A DNA stretch of 64,000 nt from Saprospiraceae bacterium (lineage in GTDB: Bacteria; Bacteroidota; Bacteroidia; Chitinophagales; Saprospiraceae): NCBI GenBank assembly GCA_022448945.1, contig JAKVCV010000013.1:156911-220910 (forward strand), given 5' to 3'. This document shows, one piece after another, positions 8,652 to 18,270 of this stretch. The position numbers and the translations under genes are program-made. How positions within the stretch are numbered: the first letter of the stretch is position 1; every line of letters begins with the position of its first letter. The notes under the pieces were generated by a model. That model was given only the letters and a program-made list of their open reading frames with translations, had not been told where the DNA came from and did no database searches.

Positions 8652-11600
8652 ATAAAAAAGCGATCAAATATATTTTGTTGGATTTACATACTTTTATGTT
8701 TGCAATTCAACAATATTCTGGCACAAAGTGACAGCAGTCAGACAAAGACTCCTCTTAGTAATTGGAGGTCTATCTCATTTGTATCTACTTCTGATACTAT
8801 AACACTTGATACTCACGTTGTTTTTTCTAATTCAGTACAATTAAGAAATTCAAAAGCAGTTGTGCCGGATTCTTGTTATAAAGTAGAAGGTAATTTACTT
8901 GTTTTTTTGAAACCTCAGCGAGATAGTTCTTATCAAGTTACTTATCGTGTTTTTCCCTATCCAATAAACAAAAAAAGACAGCATAAGGATATTAATTTAA
9001 TAGGAAGTTCCCTACAACATGATGGATTGATAGGTAGCGCCTACACCTACAATCCATTTATACTTGGTGGTGAAGCTTTTAATTTTAATGACTTGGACTA
9101 CAGTGGCGTTTTTGCAAGAGGTATTTCATTGGGGAACAGTCAGGATTTAATTCTTAATTCTAATTTTAACTTACAGGCATCTGGTAAGTTGGGTGATATT
9201 GAAATCTTAGCTGCTATTAGTGATAATAATGTGCCCTTACAACCAGATGGGAATACACAGCAGTTGCAGGATTTTGATCGAATTTTTGTCCAATTTAAAT
9301 ATAAAAAACAGAGTCTTATTGCTGGAGATTATAATATTAAAAGACCCAAAGGAAGTTATTTCATGAATTACTATAGACGTTTACAAGGGGGGCAATTATT
9401 TACTGATTTGAAAGCAGGTAAAAAAGGACGTCTTAAAACAGATGCTAGTTTTGCAGTTTCAAGGGGTAAGTTTGCAAGAAATGTATTTATGGGGCAAGAA
9501 GGAAATCAAGGACCTTATAGACTTACTGGTGCTAGTGGAGAACAGTTTATTATTATTATTGCTGGTACAGAAAGAGTATTTATTGATGGTATATTATTAA
9601 CGCGTGGTACAGACAATGATTATGTTATTGATTATAATCTTGGAGAGCTTACGTTTACCCCTAACCAATTAATAACTAAAGATAAAAGGATACAGGTTGA
9701 ATTTAGTTATTCTGATCTAACCTTCCTAAGAACACTTGCTACAGCCAATATGTCTTATGAAACTCAAAAAACTAATATAAGGTTTAATTTTTATTCAGAA
9801 CAGGATGCAAAAGGTCAAACATTGACCGAATCACTTTCTGATTCTGCTAAAGCTGTATTACAACGTGTAGGGGATAATATCGATCAAGCTTTTGTTTCTG
9901 GTTTAAGTATACCTGACCCCAATAGCCAAGGAGTAGGTGCTATTTTTTATATGCTTACTGATACAACTGTAAATGGTATTTATTACGATAGTGTTCTGGT
10001 GTTTTCTAATGATCCAGACTCAGCTATTTATAGTGCTAAATTTGCTTCGGTAGCAAATGGTGGAAATTATATTAGAAATCAGGGTTCTGCAAATGGTGTT
10101 GTATATCAGTGGGTTGCTCCTGATCCTATTACTGGCTCACCAATGGGGACACATGACCCTATACAATTGTTAGTTACGCCAAAGCAACGACAGTTGTTTA
10201 ATTTAGGTATGGATTATAGCATTGGCAAAACAGGGAAAATCTCCGCAGATATTGCTTTGAGTAATGTTGATCAAAATACTTTTTCAGAAATTGGTAATGA
10301 TGATAATCAAGGTGTTGCAGGACGATTGTCCTATAGGCAATCAATCCCTTTGTATTTTGGTAAAAAGTTTAAGATTGACAGTTTGTCTGGCACTGGAAAT
10401 AATAATGATAGTGTTAAGAGTCTTGCAAATAATTATTTTGATATTCAAATGCATTATGAGTATTTGATGAAAGAATTTGAGTTTGTAGAACCCTATCGTC
10501 CAAGGGAATTTGCACGCGATTGGAATATCAATTTACCAGAACCTACTCAAGAACATTTATATAAAGCATTAATTAGACTGAGAGGCACAAAATGGGGTAG
10601 GATCTCATATGAGTTTAGTGGCTTAAATAAAGAAGAGAAATATAGTGGATATAAGCACAATCTTAGTATGAATACGAATTATAAGGGAATGAAATTAATT
10701 GCTAATGGTAGTTTATTACAGAGTAATACGGAAGCTGAAAAGAGCATATTTATTCGTCCTAAAGTTGATTTATCATATACTTTTAAAAAATTATTGAATT
10801 GGAAAATAGGGGCTTTTGCAGAAATGGAACAAAACCAAAGAATAGATATCAGTTCAGATACATTAATGGCTGGTAGTTTTTTCTATAATTTTTTTAAAGT
10901 ATATTCTGATTTACCTGCTTCTAAAAATCTAAATTTACATATTCATTATCTTCATCGTTATGATTATACTCCTACAAGTGAAAGGTTTATGGTTAACTCG
11001 ATTGCTGATGATTTAAACCTTGCTGGTGAGTGGATCCCTTCCAAAGCTTCCAGACTTATATGGAACTTAAATTACCGTAGTCTTTATATTAAGGATAGCA
11101 CCCTTACTAATGAAGAACCAAAGCAGACATATCTTGGGCGTCTTGAATATATTCTTAATGTTAAAAAGGGTTTTATTCGTTCCAACACAATTTATCAATT
11201 GGGATCTGGTCAGCAACAAAAAATTGAGTATAATTTTGTAAAAGTAGACCAGGGGCAAGGTAGTTATATATGGGTAGACAGAAATGGTGATGAATCCGAA
11301 CAGACTAATGAATTTGAATTGTCTAATTTTCAGGATCAGGCTGATTATATTCGTGTAACACTACTAACAGGTCAATTCATACGAACCAATAATGCCCTTT
11401 TTAGCCAAAGCCTTACGATTAGACCAAAAATTCTCATCAGAAACAGTAAAAAAAGAGATAAAAATAAAAAGCTTCCTATAGGACTAGATATTCTAGAACG
11501 TATTTCTACACGTAGTATTTTTAAGATCGATAGAAAAACGTATGATGGAGCAGCGGGGGTGGTTGCTTTTAATCCTTTTCAGTTGGAAGTTAACGATACG

Positions 11601-12305
11601 GCTTTGGTATCTGTAAGTTCTAATCTTCAAAACAATATATATTTTAACAGAACTGGGATTTATAGTCTTGAATTTGCTCAAAGAGATAGCAAAAATAAAA
11701 CACTTTTAAGCACAGGGTTTGAGACTAGGAACTTCACAGAATACATGTTAAGACAACGCTTGAATATAAAACCCGGATCAATAACAAATGGAAAGAAACC
11801 TACTCTAGCAATGCGAAATATAAGGTTGCAAGCTTTATTGACAGGAGCATTAGGATTTCAAGGAAATCAATCTGAATTTTTTCCATCAAGAGATTTTAAT
11901 GTTGAATTTTATCGTTTGGAACCACAGTTTTCTTTTCTCTATAAAAAGTTTTTGAGGGTTATACTTAAATATAAATTTGATTATAAGGAAAATCAAATAG
12001 GTAATCGCGAGCTATTAAGAAGTCATGATGTAACAACGGAAATTACTTATAATAAAACTTCTAAGACGAATATTAGAGCTAGTTTTTCAATTGTTCAAAT
12101 GGAATATAATGGTGATCCTACTTCACCAGTTGGATATACTATGACTCAAGGCTTACAATCTGGTAGTAATTATTTGTGGAAAATAGGAATTTCTCAAGCA
12201 TTATCATCCAGTATACAGATGACAATAAGCTATGAAGGCCGCAAGACGGGCGATGATTCACCAATTATTCATGTAGGTCGCGCAGAAATCCGGGCTAACT
12301 TTTAG
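8652..12305 (+). CDS. Large outer-membrane beta-barrel-like protein, probable ATA start
   Basis: The track starts this ORF at a TTG (8700), which leaves no export signal. Reading upstream in the same frame gives an excellent signal peptide, (M)KKRSNIFCWIYILLCLQFN then NILAQ, if translation starts at the ATA codon at 8652. The frame is closed by TAA at 8631 and contains no ATG in between. The protein is about 1217 residues and dominated by alternating beta strands. It has a repeat-domain-like segment near residue 300 (RGTDNDYVIDYNLGELTFTP), a central region of long amphipathic strands, and it ends in GRAEIRANF, a terminal aromatic as in outer-membrane barrels. I do not recognise a characterised family; an outer-membrane location is inferred from the signal peptide and strand pattern. 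Confidence 0.75.
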   Translation: MKKRSNIFCWIYILLCLQFNNILAQSDSSQTKTPLSNWRSISFVSTSDTITLDTHVVFSNSVQLRNSKAVVPDSCYKVEGNLLVFLKPQRDSSYQVTYRVFPYPINKKRQHKDINLIGSSLQHDGLIGSAYTYNPFILGGEAFNFNDLDYSGVFARGISLGNSQDLILNSNFNLQASGKLGDIEILAAISDNNVPLQPDGNTQQLQDFDRIFVQFKYKKQSLIAGDYNIKRPKGSYFMNYYRRLQGGQLFTDLKAGKKGRLKTDASFAVSRGKFARNVFMGQEGNQGPYRLTGASGEQFIIIIAGTERVFIDGILLTRGTDNDYVIDYNLGELTFTPNQLITKDKRIQVEFSYSDLTFLRTLATANMSYETQKTNIRFNFYSEQDAKGQTLTESLSDSAKAVLQRVGDNIDQAFVSGLSIPDPNSQGVGAIFYMLTDTTVNGIYYDSVLVFSNDPDSAIYSAKFASVANGGNYIRNQGSANGVVYQWVAPDPITGSPMGTHDPIQLLVTPKQRQLFNLGMDYSIGKTGKISADIALSNVDQNTFSEIGNDDNQGVAGRLSYRQSIPLYFGKKFKIDSLSGTGNNNDSVKSLANNYFDIQMHYEYLMKEFEFVEPYRPREFARDWNINLPEPTQEHLYKALIRLRGTKWGRISYEFSGLNKEEKYSGYKHNLSMNTNYKGMKLIANGSLLQSNTEAEKSIFIRPKVDLSYTFKKLLNWKIGAFAEMEQNQRIDISSDTLMAGSFFYNFFKVYSDLPASKNLNLHIHYLHRYDYTPTSERFMVNSIADDLNLAGEWIPSKASRLIWNLNYRSLYIKDSTLTNEEPKQTYLGRLEYILNVKKGFIRSNTIYQLGSGQQQKIEYNFVKVDQGQGSYIWVDRNGDESEQTNEFELSNFQDQADYIRVTLLTGQFIRTNNALFSQSLTIRPKILIRNSKKRDKNKKLPIGLDILERISTRSIFKIDRKTYDGAAGVVAFNPFQLEVNDTALVSVSSNLQNNIYFNRTGIYSLEFAQRDSKNKTLLSTGFETRNFTEYMLRQRLNIKPGSITNGKKPTLAMRNIRLQALLTGALGFQGNQSEFFPSRDFNVEFYRLEPQFSFLYKKFLRVILKYKFDYKENQIGNRELLRSHDVTTEITYNKTSKTNIRASFSIVQMEYNGDPTSPVGYTMTQGLQSGSNYLWKIGISQALSSSIQMTISYEGRKTGDDSPIIHVGRAEIRANF

Positions 12306-12346
12306 TAAGGAGGGCTTAAATTTTAGCTTTTTTAAGTACTAATTTA

Positions 12347-13435
12347 TTACTCTTCGAGTTCTTTAAAAGCTCTGTATAGGTCCGACCATTCTTTTCTTTC
12401 TTTAACAATTGTTTCAAGATATTCTTTCCATACTTCATAATCTTGGATAGGGTCTTTGATGATTGCACCAATAACTCCTGCTGCTAGATCTCTAGCCTTT
12501 ATAGCGCCATCTCCGAAGTGTGCAGCCAATGCCTGTCCACTGTTAATCACTGATATTGCTTCGGCAGTACTTAATGTTGCAGACGGAATTTTTAGTTTAA
12601 TTTTTCCATCAAATGTCTTTCCCGTTCTTAATTCTCTGAACATCGTTACTAGTCGCTGTATCTCTTTTTGGGGAGCTAATTTTGCTGGAATTTCTAGTGC
12701 TTTGCCGAGCTGATCTACTCGGGTTTTTACAATTTTTACTTCTTCTTGTAAAGAATTTGGAAGGGGTAATACTATCGTATTAAATCTTCGTTTTAGTGCA
12801 CTTGAGAGATCATTAATACCTTTATCCCTGTCATTTGCAGTAGCGATCACATTAAACCCTTTTTTAGCTTGTATCTCTGTATTAAGTTCGGGTACAGGTA
12901 ATGTTTTTTCTGATAAAATAGTAATTAATGCATCTTGTACATCAGAAGGTATTCTTGTTAATTCTTCAACACGAGCAATTTTACCCTTTTCCATAGCTAC
13001 CATAATTGGCGAGGCAACTAAAGCTTCTTCTGAAGGTCCTTTAGCTAATAGACTTGCATAATTCCAACTGTATCTTAATGTATCTTCACTAATACCTGCT
13101 GTTCCCTGAACCAATAAGGTAGAATTTCCTGAAATTGCTGCTGAGAGATGTTCGCTAACCCAGGTTTTCGCTGTTCCTGGTACACCCATGAGTAGTAAAG
13201 CACGATCAGTTACCAAGGTTGCTACTGCTACTTCAATAAGTCGTTTGTTGCCAAAATATTTAGGGCTGATAACTGTACCATCCTCCAGTTCTCCACCCAT
13301 AATATAAGTTACTACAGACCAAGGTGAAAGATTCCAGTTTATAGGTTTTTGGTAATTGTCTAGTTTAGCTATAGCTTTGAGTTCTTTAGCATATTCTACT
13401 TCAGCGTGTTGTTTTAAGAGGTTTTTTTTAGACAT
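12347..13435 (-). CDS. MoxR-type AAA+ ATPase of the YehL group
   Basis: A 362-residue AAA+ ATPase with Walker A GVPGTAKT (residues 84-91), a Walker-B-like strand KIARVEEL (about residue 155, with the MoxR-typical replacement of DE by EE), sensor ATAND and arginine-finger region SSALKRRFN. The long N-terminal lead (PINWNLSPWSVVTYIMGG) matches YehL-group ATPases, which usually sit beside genes for SWIM-zinc-finger, DUF5682 and VWA proteins and are thought to remodel their partners. None of those partners is nearby: the neighbours are an outer-membrane protein (convergent) and a subtilase (61 bases upstream). The cellular target is unknown. Confidence 0.88.
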   Translation of the reverse strand: MSKKNLLKQHAEVEYAKELKAIAKLDNYQKPINWNLSPWSVVTYIMGGELEDGTVISPKYFGNKRLIEVAVATLVTDRALLLMGVPGTAKTWVSEHLSAAISGNSTLLVQGTAGISEDTLRYSWNYASLLAKGPSEEALVASPIMVAMEKGKIARVEELTRIPSDVQDALITILSEKTLPVPELNTEIQAKKGFNVIATANDRDKGINDLSSALKRRFNTIVLPLPNSLQEEVKIVKTRVDQLGKALEIPAKLAPQKEIQRLVTMFRELRTGKTFDGKIKLKIPSATLSTAEAISVINSGQALAAHFGDGAIKARDLAAGVIGAIIKDPIQDYEVWKEYLETIVKERKEWSDLYRAFKELEE

Positions 13436-13496
13436 GTTATGTTGGAATATAGATTATTATGAAAAGAACTAAGGTATAATTAATATAGTCATAATA

Positions 13497-15167
13497 TTAA
13501 CCTTTAATCATTTCCAGCCAATATGGATAGCCACCGATTTCAATTTTTATGATATAAACATCTGGAGGATATTTTTTAAGATCAGGGATTTTCATTTCTA
13601 TAATCTCATTACCCTTAGTATGACCTTCATGGTAATATTTTTCCTGAAATGTTTTGTCAAATATAGTCATTGTTATAGATGTCGGGTAACGTTGCTCTAC
13701 AAAAAGATGTAATTGTTTATCAATGACTTTAGGTGCGAAGTACATTTGTCCCCGATGGTCAATAATGATACTGGATTCTAGCAATGCCATGTAGGCAAAA
13801 AAGAAATTAGGAATGCCAAAACCCAGTGATGAATCAGGTTCAGATGAAATACTACCACTAAGACGGATTGCATTTTTGATATCTTCACTTTTATGCGTTG
13901 GGAAAGCTTGTTTCAATGATGCAACCATACCAGCCATTACAGGGGAGGAAAAAGAGGTGCCATTCGTTCTAGTAATATCGTATCTTGTCATTGATGCTAC
14001 AACGGTATGCCGTCCCTGGGCAGCAATATCGGGTTTTATTCTTCCGTCGGGTGTAGGCCCCCAGGAACTAAAACTTGCCCGTTTACCATTAGGACGTACA
14101 GCACCAACAGATAGCACACCTTTTGCATCTGCAGGTGCTCCGATATAATGCCAAGGACCATCTCCTTCATTACCTGCACTATTAACTATTAACAGGCCTT
14201 TTGATGCACCTATCTCGGCGCCTCTGCTACACATTGCAGTTTTGCCATCCATTTGATGATATTTATAAGACATAGTGGTGTCATTAAAGCCTGTATAGCC
14301 CAGAGAAGAATTAATGACTTCAACACCTAAACTGTCCGCATGTTCAACACCCGCAACCCAATTAAATTCTTCTGCTCTGAACTCTCCCTTTACATCCTCA
14401 GTTTTAAAAAGATAATATGAAGCATCAGGAGCAGTACCTACCATAAGATGAGGCGCCTTTGCAGCCATACATGATAGTACATTACATCCATGACTACTAC
14501 TTTCATATACAAAACGGTCACCTTGTACAAAATCATGTGTCCCAAGTAATCTATTCTCGTTAAACATACTGTCAAATACAGGCATTCTGTATACATTTAG
14601 AAAACCACCATCAAGTATAGCTACATGTACTCCTTTTCCTGTATATCCATAACTGTGCAGCACGTCACCACCCAACATTTTAATTTGATTATCAGCTTGT
14701 CCGTAATAGTCCTTTTCATGTTTTGAAAGATCAACTTTTGGACGTTTAGTATTCATTGATGGTTTAATAGCGTTTCTGTATTTTCCTAATGGTTTTACAG
14801 AGTTTACGAAGGGTAATGCTGCAATTTTTTTAAGAACTGTTGTATCTGTTGTATGAACTGCTACCGCATTTAACCATTTCGATTTGGCATGAATTCCTGC
14901 ACCTAAAGCTATTATTTGTTGTATATATTCAGGAGTGACAGGAATGTCTAATATATCAATCTCAATTCCCATTAAATATCTACGTTCAATTGCCCTTGCA
15001 GACAAAAAGTCCTGGGGTCGGAATATACTGTATGGACTTTTATTTTTGTCCTTTAATTCTACACAATGTAGGCTATGATTATGATGTCTGTGATCATTTT
15101 TTTGGCCTGTTAAATTATTGTTTAAAAATAAAATAATGATAACTGTTAATGGAATTCTGTTGAGCAT
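13497..15167 (-). CDS. Secreted S8 (subtilisin-like) serine peptidase
   Basis: I place the start at the ATG at 15167 rather than the track start at 15200, because MLNRIPLTVIIILFLNNN then makes a clean signal peptide. An inhibitor-like prodomain (to about residue 170) is followed by the S8 domain with all three catalytic residues: Asp in HVAILDGGF, His in SSSHGCNVLS and Ser in NGTSFSSPVMAG. The last 90 residues form a beta-rich domain ending in DVYIIKIEIGGYPYWLEMIKG. This resembles a T9SS sorting domain in position and pattern but lacks the usual PNP and GxY motifs, so the export route past the outer membrane is uncertain. Stand-alone gene with a 61-base gap to the MoxR ATPase downstream. Confidence 0.9.
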   Translation of the reverse strand: MLNRIPLTVIIILFLNNNLTGQKNDHRHHNHSLHCVELKDKNKSPYSIFRPQDFLSARAIERRYLMGIEIDILDIPVTPEYIQQIIALGAGIHAKSKWLNAVAVHTTDTTVLKKIAALPFVNSVKPLGKYRNAIKPSMNTKRPKVDLSKHEKDYYGQADNQIKMLGGDVLHSYGYTGKGVHVAILDGGFLNVYRMPVFDSMFNENRLLGTHDFVQGDRFVYESSSHGCNVLSCMAAKAPHLMVGTAPDASYYLFKTEDVKGEFRAEEFNWVAGVEHADSLGVEVINSSLGYTGFNDTTMSYKYHQMDGKTAMCSRGAEIGASKGLLIVNSAGNEGDGPWHYIGAPADAKGVLSVGAVRPNGKRASFSSWGPTPDGRIKPDIAAQGRHTVVASMTRYDITRTNGTSFSSPVMAGMVASLKQAFPTHKSEDIKNAIRLSGSISSEPDSSLGFGIPNFFFAYMALLESSIIIDHRGQMYFAPKVIDKQLHLFVEQRYPTSITMTIFDKTFQEKYYHEGHTKGNEIIEMKIPDLKKYPPDVYIIKIEIGGYPYWLEMIKG

Positions 15168-15200
15168 TGTAAAGAACAAATAAATAATCCGCGATCTCAT

Positions 15201-15510
15201 TAAATGAATTTAAAAGGAAAATGTTTAGTAATTATTGAGTTTTGGTATGCAATTCAGAAAACAAATGCTAAAGTAATAATTATTATAACTAAACATGAAT
15301 AGCTTTAAAATAAATAGCTGTTTATAACAAAAAATTAATTGTTTGCTTTTGCAGTAATAAATAGCGAAAATTGTTTATTTACTATCGTAAAAACAGCAGA
15401 TTATTTTTTCAATAAAGATATGACGAAATAATAAATATAATGGGAGGTTGGTAAATTAATATAAATTAGCTAGATTAGGTTTCAATAACCCAACCCCACA
15501 AAAATATTTT
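15201..15510. other. Divergent intergenic region between subtilase and T9SS esterase
   Basis: About 310 bases, very AT-rich, presumably containing both promoters, but I found no TAnnTTTG box with a correctly spaced TTTG on either strand. A GGTTGG/CCAACC pair (15445-15450 and 15490-15495) sits just before the esterase start; its 39-base spacer makes it weak as an operator or leader hairpin. No RNA gene or small ORF with coding character seen. Confidence 0.35.
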
Positions 15511-17124
15511 ATGAGAATACTAATACTAATCTTACTCCCCTTTATTATACAGTCTTCGGTTTTTTGTCAATGTATTGAACGTTATAAGCAACGATATTTT
15601 AATAATATTGATATACATAGAGATGTAGTGTATCGAAAGGATGCACCAAGTTTGATAGCATCAACAGTTTTTGGCGAAACCCTTATTAACAAAGATTTGG
15701 TTATGGATATTTTTATGCCAACTGCGTCAGATACCGTAACCAATAGACCAGTTGTTGTTATTGGTCATGGAGGTGGCTTTGTTAATGTTGCTTTTATGTC
15801 TAATACTATTATGGTTGGAACAATGGACAATGATGATGTTCAGGCTCTAGCTGATACACTTGCTCATTGGGGTTATGTAGCTGCAGTAATAGAATACAGA
15901 TTAGGTTATAATTTGCTTAGTTCTTCTAGTATTAATCGCGCTGTATGGCGTGGCACTCAGGATATGAGTTCTGCCATAAGGTTTTTTAGAAAAAATGCCT
16001 CCTGGTTTGGCATTGACCCAGAGCGTGTTTTCTCAGTCGGGTCTAGTGCTGGTGCATTTGGAGCCCTTCATTCTGCTTTTGTTGATTTTCATGAAAGAGA
16101 TGCTGAGACTTACGAATTGAGTCCTGGGTCATTTAATGATCTGGGTCATTTGCATAGTTGTCCTGTAGTGTCTTTATCCACTTTTGATCCTTTTTCAGGG
16201 TTGAATGTAGTTGGAAATGATGTAGACTCAATTCCAAATGGTGTTGCTACATATTGGGGTGCAATAGCTGATTTGAAATGGTTGTATCAGGGTAATAATA
16301 AGGCTCCGATAATTATGTTTCATGGGACAAATGATTTGATTGTTGATTATAAATGTGCTAAACCCTTTTCAAATGTTGTTATTGTTGCTGCAGAAACTTG
16401 TGGAACATATATGATGGACTCTGTTTTAACTGCTCATAATATGTTACACGAGGCTTATTATGGACAAGGTCAGAATCATGAATACTGGGGCGCTTTAAAC
16501 GGTGAATGGTTGCCTGGAGGCCCCAATGCATATTGGCCGGATATCATTCAAAAAACAGCCGATTTTTTCTATAATTTGATGAAACCTGAAATCCCATTAA
16601 TATCGGGACCAAATAATGTGATACATTCTACAAATTATTCTTATACTATTTTAAATCCATTACCAGGTTATACATATTGTTGGGAAGTAGGAGGGGGTGT
16701 TATAGTTTCTCCCGTAACAAATTCATCTACTATAGATGTACAATTTTACAATACGACCAATCAGGGTTATGTTACTGCGAGGGCAATTGATTCTGGTCAC
16801 TTTGTTAGTGAAAAGGCTGTTGTTTTTACTATAGTAACAACAGATGTAGACAATATCACCAAAACTCCTTCAATTTCAACCATCAATCTAAAGCCCAATC
16901 CTGCAAAGAAAAGATGTATTGTTTCTTTTATTAGTAGCTTAGAATTAGAAGGGCAATTATTGGTATATAATGCTTTTGGAGTTGAAGTCTTCAATAATTC
17001 TATTAATATAAATATTGGAGAGAATCATAAAAATCTAGATTTAGATAAGTTAAATCAGGGTATATATTTTGTAGAGGTTAGAACTCCTAAAACCAAAGTT
17101 GTAGAAAGATTAATAATTTATTAA
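15511..17124 (+). CDS. T9SS-secreted alpha/beta-hydrolase (esterase-like) with PKD-like domain
   Basis: A 537-residue exported protein in four parts: signal peptide (residues 1-19, ending VFCQ); an alpha/beta-hydrolase domain with oxyanion motif HGGG (near residue 85) and nucleophile GSSAG (near residue 178), the combination seen in HSL and carboxylesterase-type enzymes; a PKD/Ig-like domain (about residues 360-445); and a T9SS type-A sorting domain starting at LKPNPAKK and ending GIYFVEVRTPKTKVVERLIIY. An acid/histidine pair probably lies in the FHGTNDLIVDY and GQNHEYWG segments. It likely hydrolyses ester bonds at the cell surface; the substrate is not predictable. Confidence 0.9.
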   Translation: MRILILILLPFIIQSSVFCQCIERYKQRYFNNIDIHRDVVYRKDAPSLIASTVFGETLINKDLVMDIFMPTASDTVTNRPVVVIGHGGGFVNVAFMSNTIMVGTMDNDDVQALADTLAHWGYVAAVIEYRLGYNLLSSSSINRAVWRGTQDMSSAIRFFRKNASWFGIDPERVFSVGSSAGAFGALHSAFVDFHERDAETYELSPGSFNDLGHLHSCPVVSLSTFDPFSGLNVVGNDVDSIPNGVATYWGAIADLKWLYQGNNKAPIIMFHGTNDLIVDYKCAKPFSNVVIVAAETCGTYMMDSVLTAHNMLHEAYYGQGQNHEYWGALNGEWLPGGPNAYWPDIIQKTADFFYNLMKPEIPLISGPNNVIHSTNYSYTILNPLPGYTYCWEVGGGVIVSPVTNSSTIDVQFYNTTNQGYVTARAIDSGHFVSEKAVVFTIVTTDVDNITKTPSISTINLKPNPAKKRCIVSFISSLELEGQLLVYNAFGVEVFNNSININIGENHKNLDLDKLNQGIYFVEVRTPKTKVVERLIIY

Positions 17125-17161
17125 AGAGATATAATACCAATACAAAGCGTTCGTTTTTTAT

Positions 17162-18268
17162 TTATTTTTTTTCAAAAATTCTATTATAGAATTCCAACAA
17201 TTTTAATTCTTCTTTTTCCCAGATGAATTCTTCTCTCGCCCTAACACAATTTTTTTGGATTTGAGTGTAAAATTCTGAAGATTTTGTGAATTTTTCAATA
17301 GCAACTACAATAGATTCTGTAGATAAATCTTCTAAAAGCAAACCAACAGGGAATTCACTAATAATGTTAGAATATTCAGGAAAATTCATATTTAGAGATG
17401 GTTTTTGAGCCTGGATATAATCGAAAAATTTATTAGCTAATGAGTAGTAATAATTTAGTCCTTTGTTTTGCAGTAAATTAATGCCAATATGTGCTCTTTT
17501 TGTAACTTCAAGCAGTTGATCAGGTTGGGCATATCCAAGAAATTTTACTTTATCTGTAAGATTTAACGCTTTCGATAGATTACGTAATTTTTCTGAATTA
17601 TCACCTTCTCCAACCAGCCAAAACTCAACATCTTCCAAATGCTGGATTGCCTCAATCATTTCTTCTAATCCTCTGCCATCATTCAAAACTCCTTGATATA
17701 GGAGAATATAAGGCGGATGAAAGGGTAGTGGTGTTATGTTTTTATCCTGTTGTAAAGGTACATTTCTGATAACAGAGAAATCAACATTATATTGGTCCTT
17801 AAATACCTTTTTTAGACTTTCACATACGGTATAACAATATTTTAACTTAGGAACTGTTTTTTTTCCAATCCATTCCCATGTACGCTTAACCTTAGGCCTT
17901 TCAACAACTTCTGGTAGTTCTGTAAAAAATTCATGCGCATCATAAATACATATCTTTCTTTTCAGCTTGCTTGAGTAATATCCTGCCAAAATACTATCAA
18001 GGTCTATGCTACAGACTGCATCAAATTGTCGAAAAAGCAAGAAAAAAAACAAACGGATATTGTATTCAATATAAAACATTTTCCCTTTGTTAAAAATACA
18101 TTTTAACCGCTTTTGTTGAAATGATCTGTTTTTTAGTGCTTCACTTCCAGGACGTTTTCTTCCTACAAGGCATACATTATAACCATCCTTAACAAGGGTG
18201 GAACAGATGCGTATCATCCTTTGATCATAAGTAAGATCATTCGTAACAGTGAAGTAAATCTTTTGCAT
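17162..18268 (-). CDS. Glycosyltransferase, GT4-like
   Basis: A 368-residue GT-B fold glycosyltransferase. The N-terminal half has the Rossmann start (MQKIYFTVTNDLTYDQRMIR) and a DAHEFF loop. The C-terminal donor-binding half shows ILLYQGVLNDGRGLEEMIEA, VEFWLVGEGDN, VKFLGYAQPDQL and the SLANKFFDYIQAQKPSL segment, where GT4 enzymes carry the nucleotide-sugar-contacting region. No signal peptide, so it is cytoplasmic or peripheral. It probably acts in surface glycan synthesis, though no other glycan genes are linked. Its start lies two bases after the TauE-like gene stop, so the two are almost certainly co-transcribed. Confidence 0.85.
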   Translation of the reverse strand: MQKIYFTVTNDLTYDQRMIRICSTLVKDGYNVCLVGRKRPGSEALKNRSFQQKRLKCIFNKGKMFYIEYNIRLFFFLLFRQFDAVCSIDLDSILAGYYSSKLKRKICIYDAHEFFTELPEVVERPKVKRTWEWIGKKTVPKLKYCYTVCESLKKVFKDQYNVDFSVIRNVPLQQDKNITPLPFHPPYILLYQGVLNDGRGLEEMIEAIQHLEDVEFWLVGEGDNSEKLRNLSKALNLTDKVKFLGYAQPDQLLEVTKRAHIGINLLQNKGLNYYYSLANKFFDYIQAQKPSLNMNFPEYSNIISEFPVGLLLEDLSTESIVVAIEKFTKSSEFYTQIQKNCVRAREEFIWEKEELKLLEFYNRIFEKK

Positions 18269-18270
18269 TC

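Noticed and set aside
12300-12346. GGCTTAAATTTTAGC followed by T6 considered as a terminator
   Set aside because: The palindrome has a mismatch and no loop space, so it does not form a stable hairpin.
13813-14148. 111-residue plus-strand ORF
   Set aside because: Antisense to the subtilase catalytic domain.
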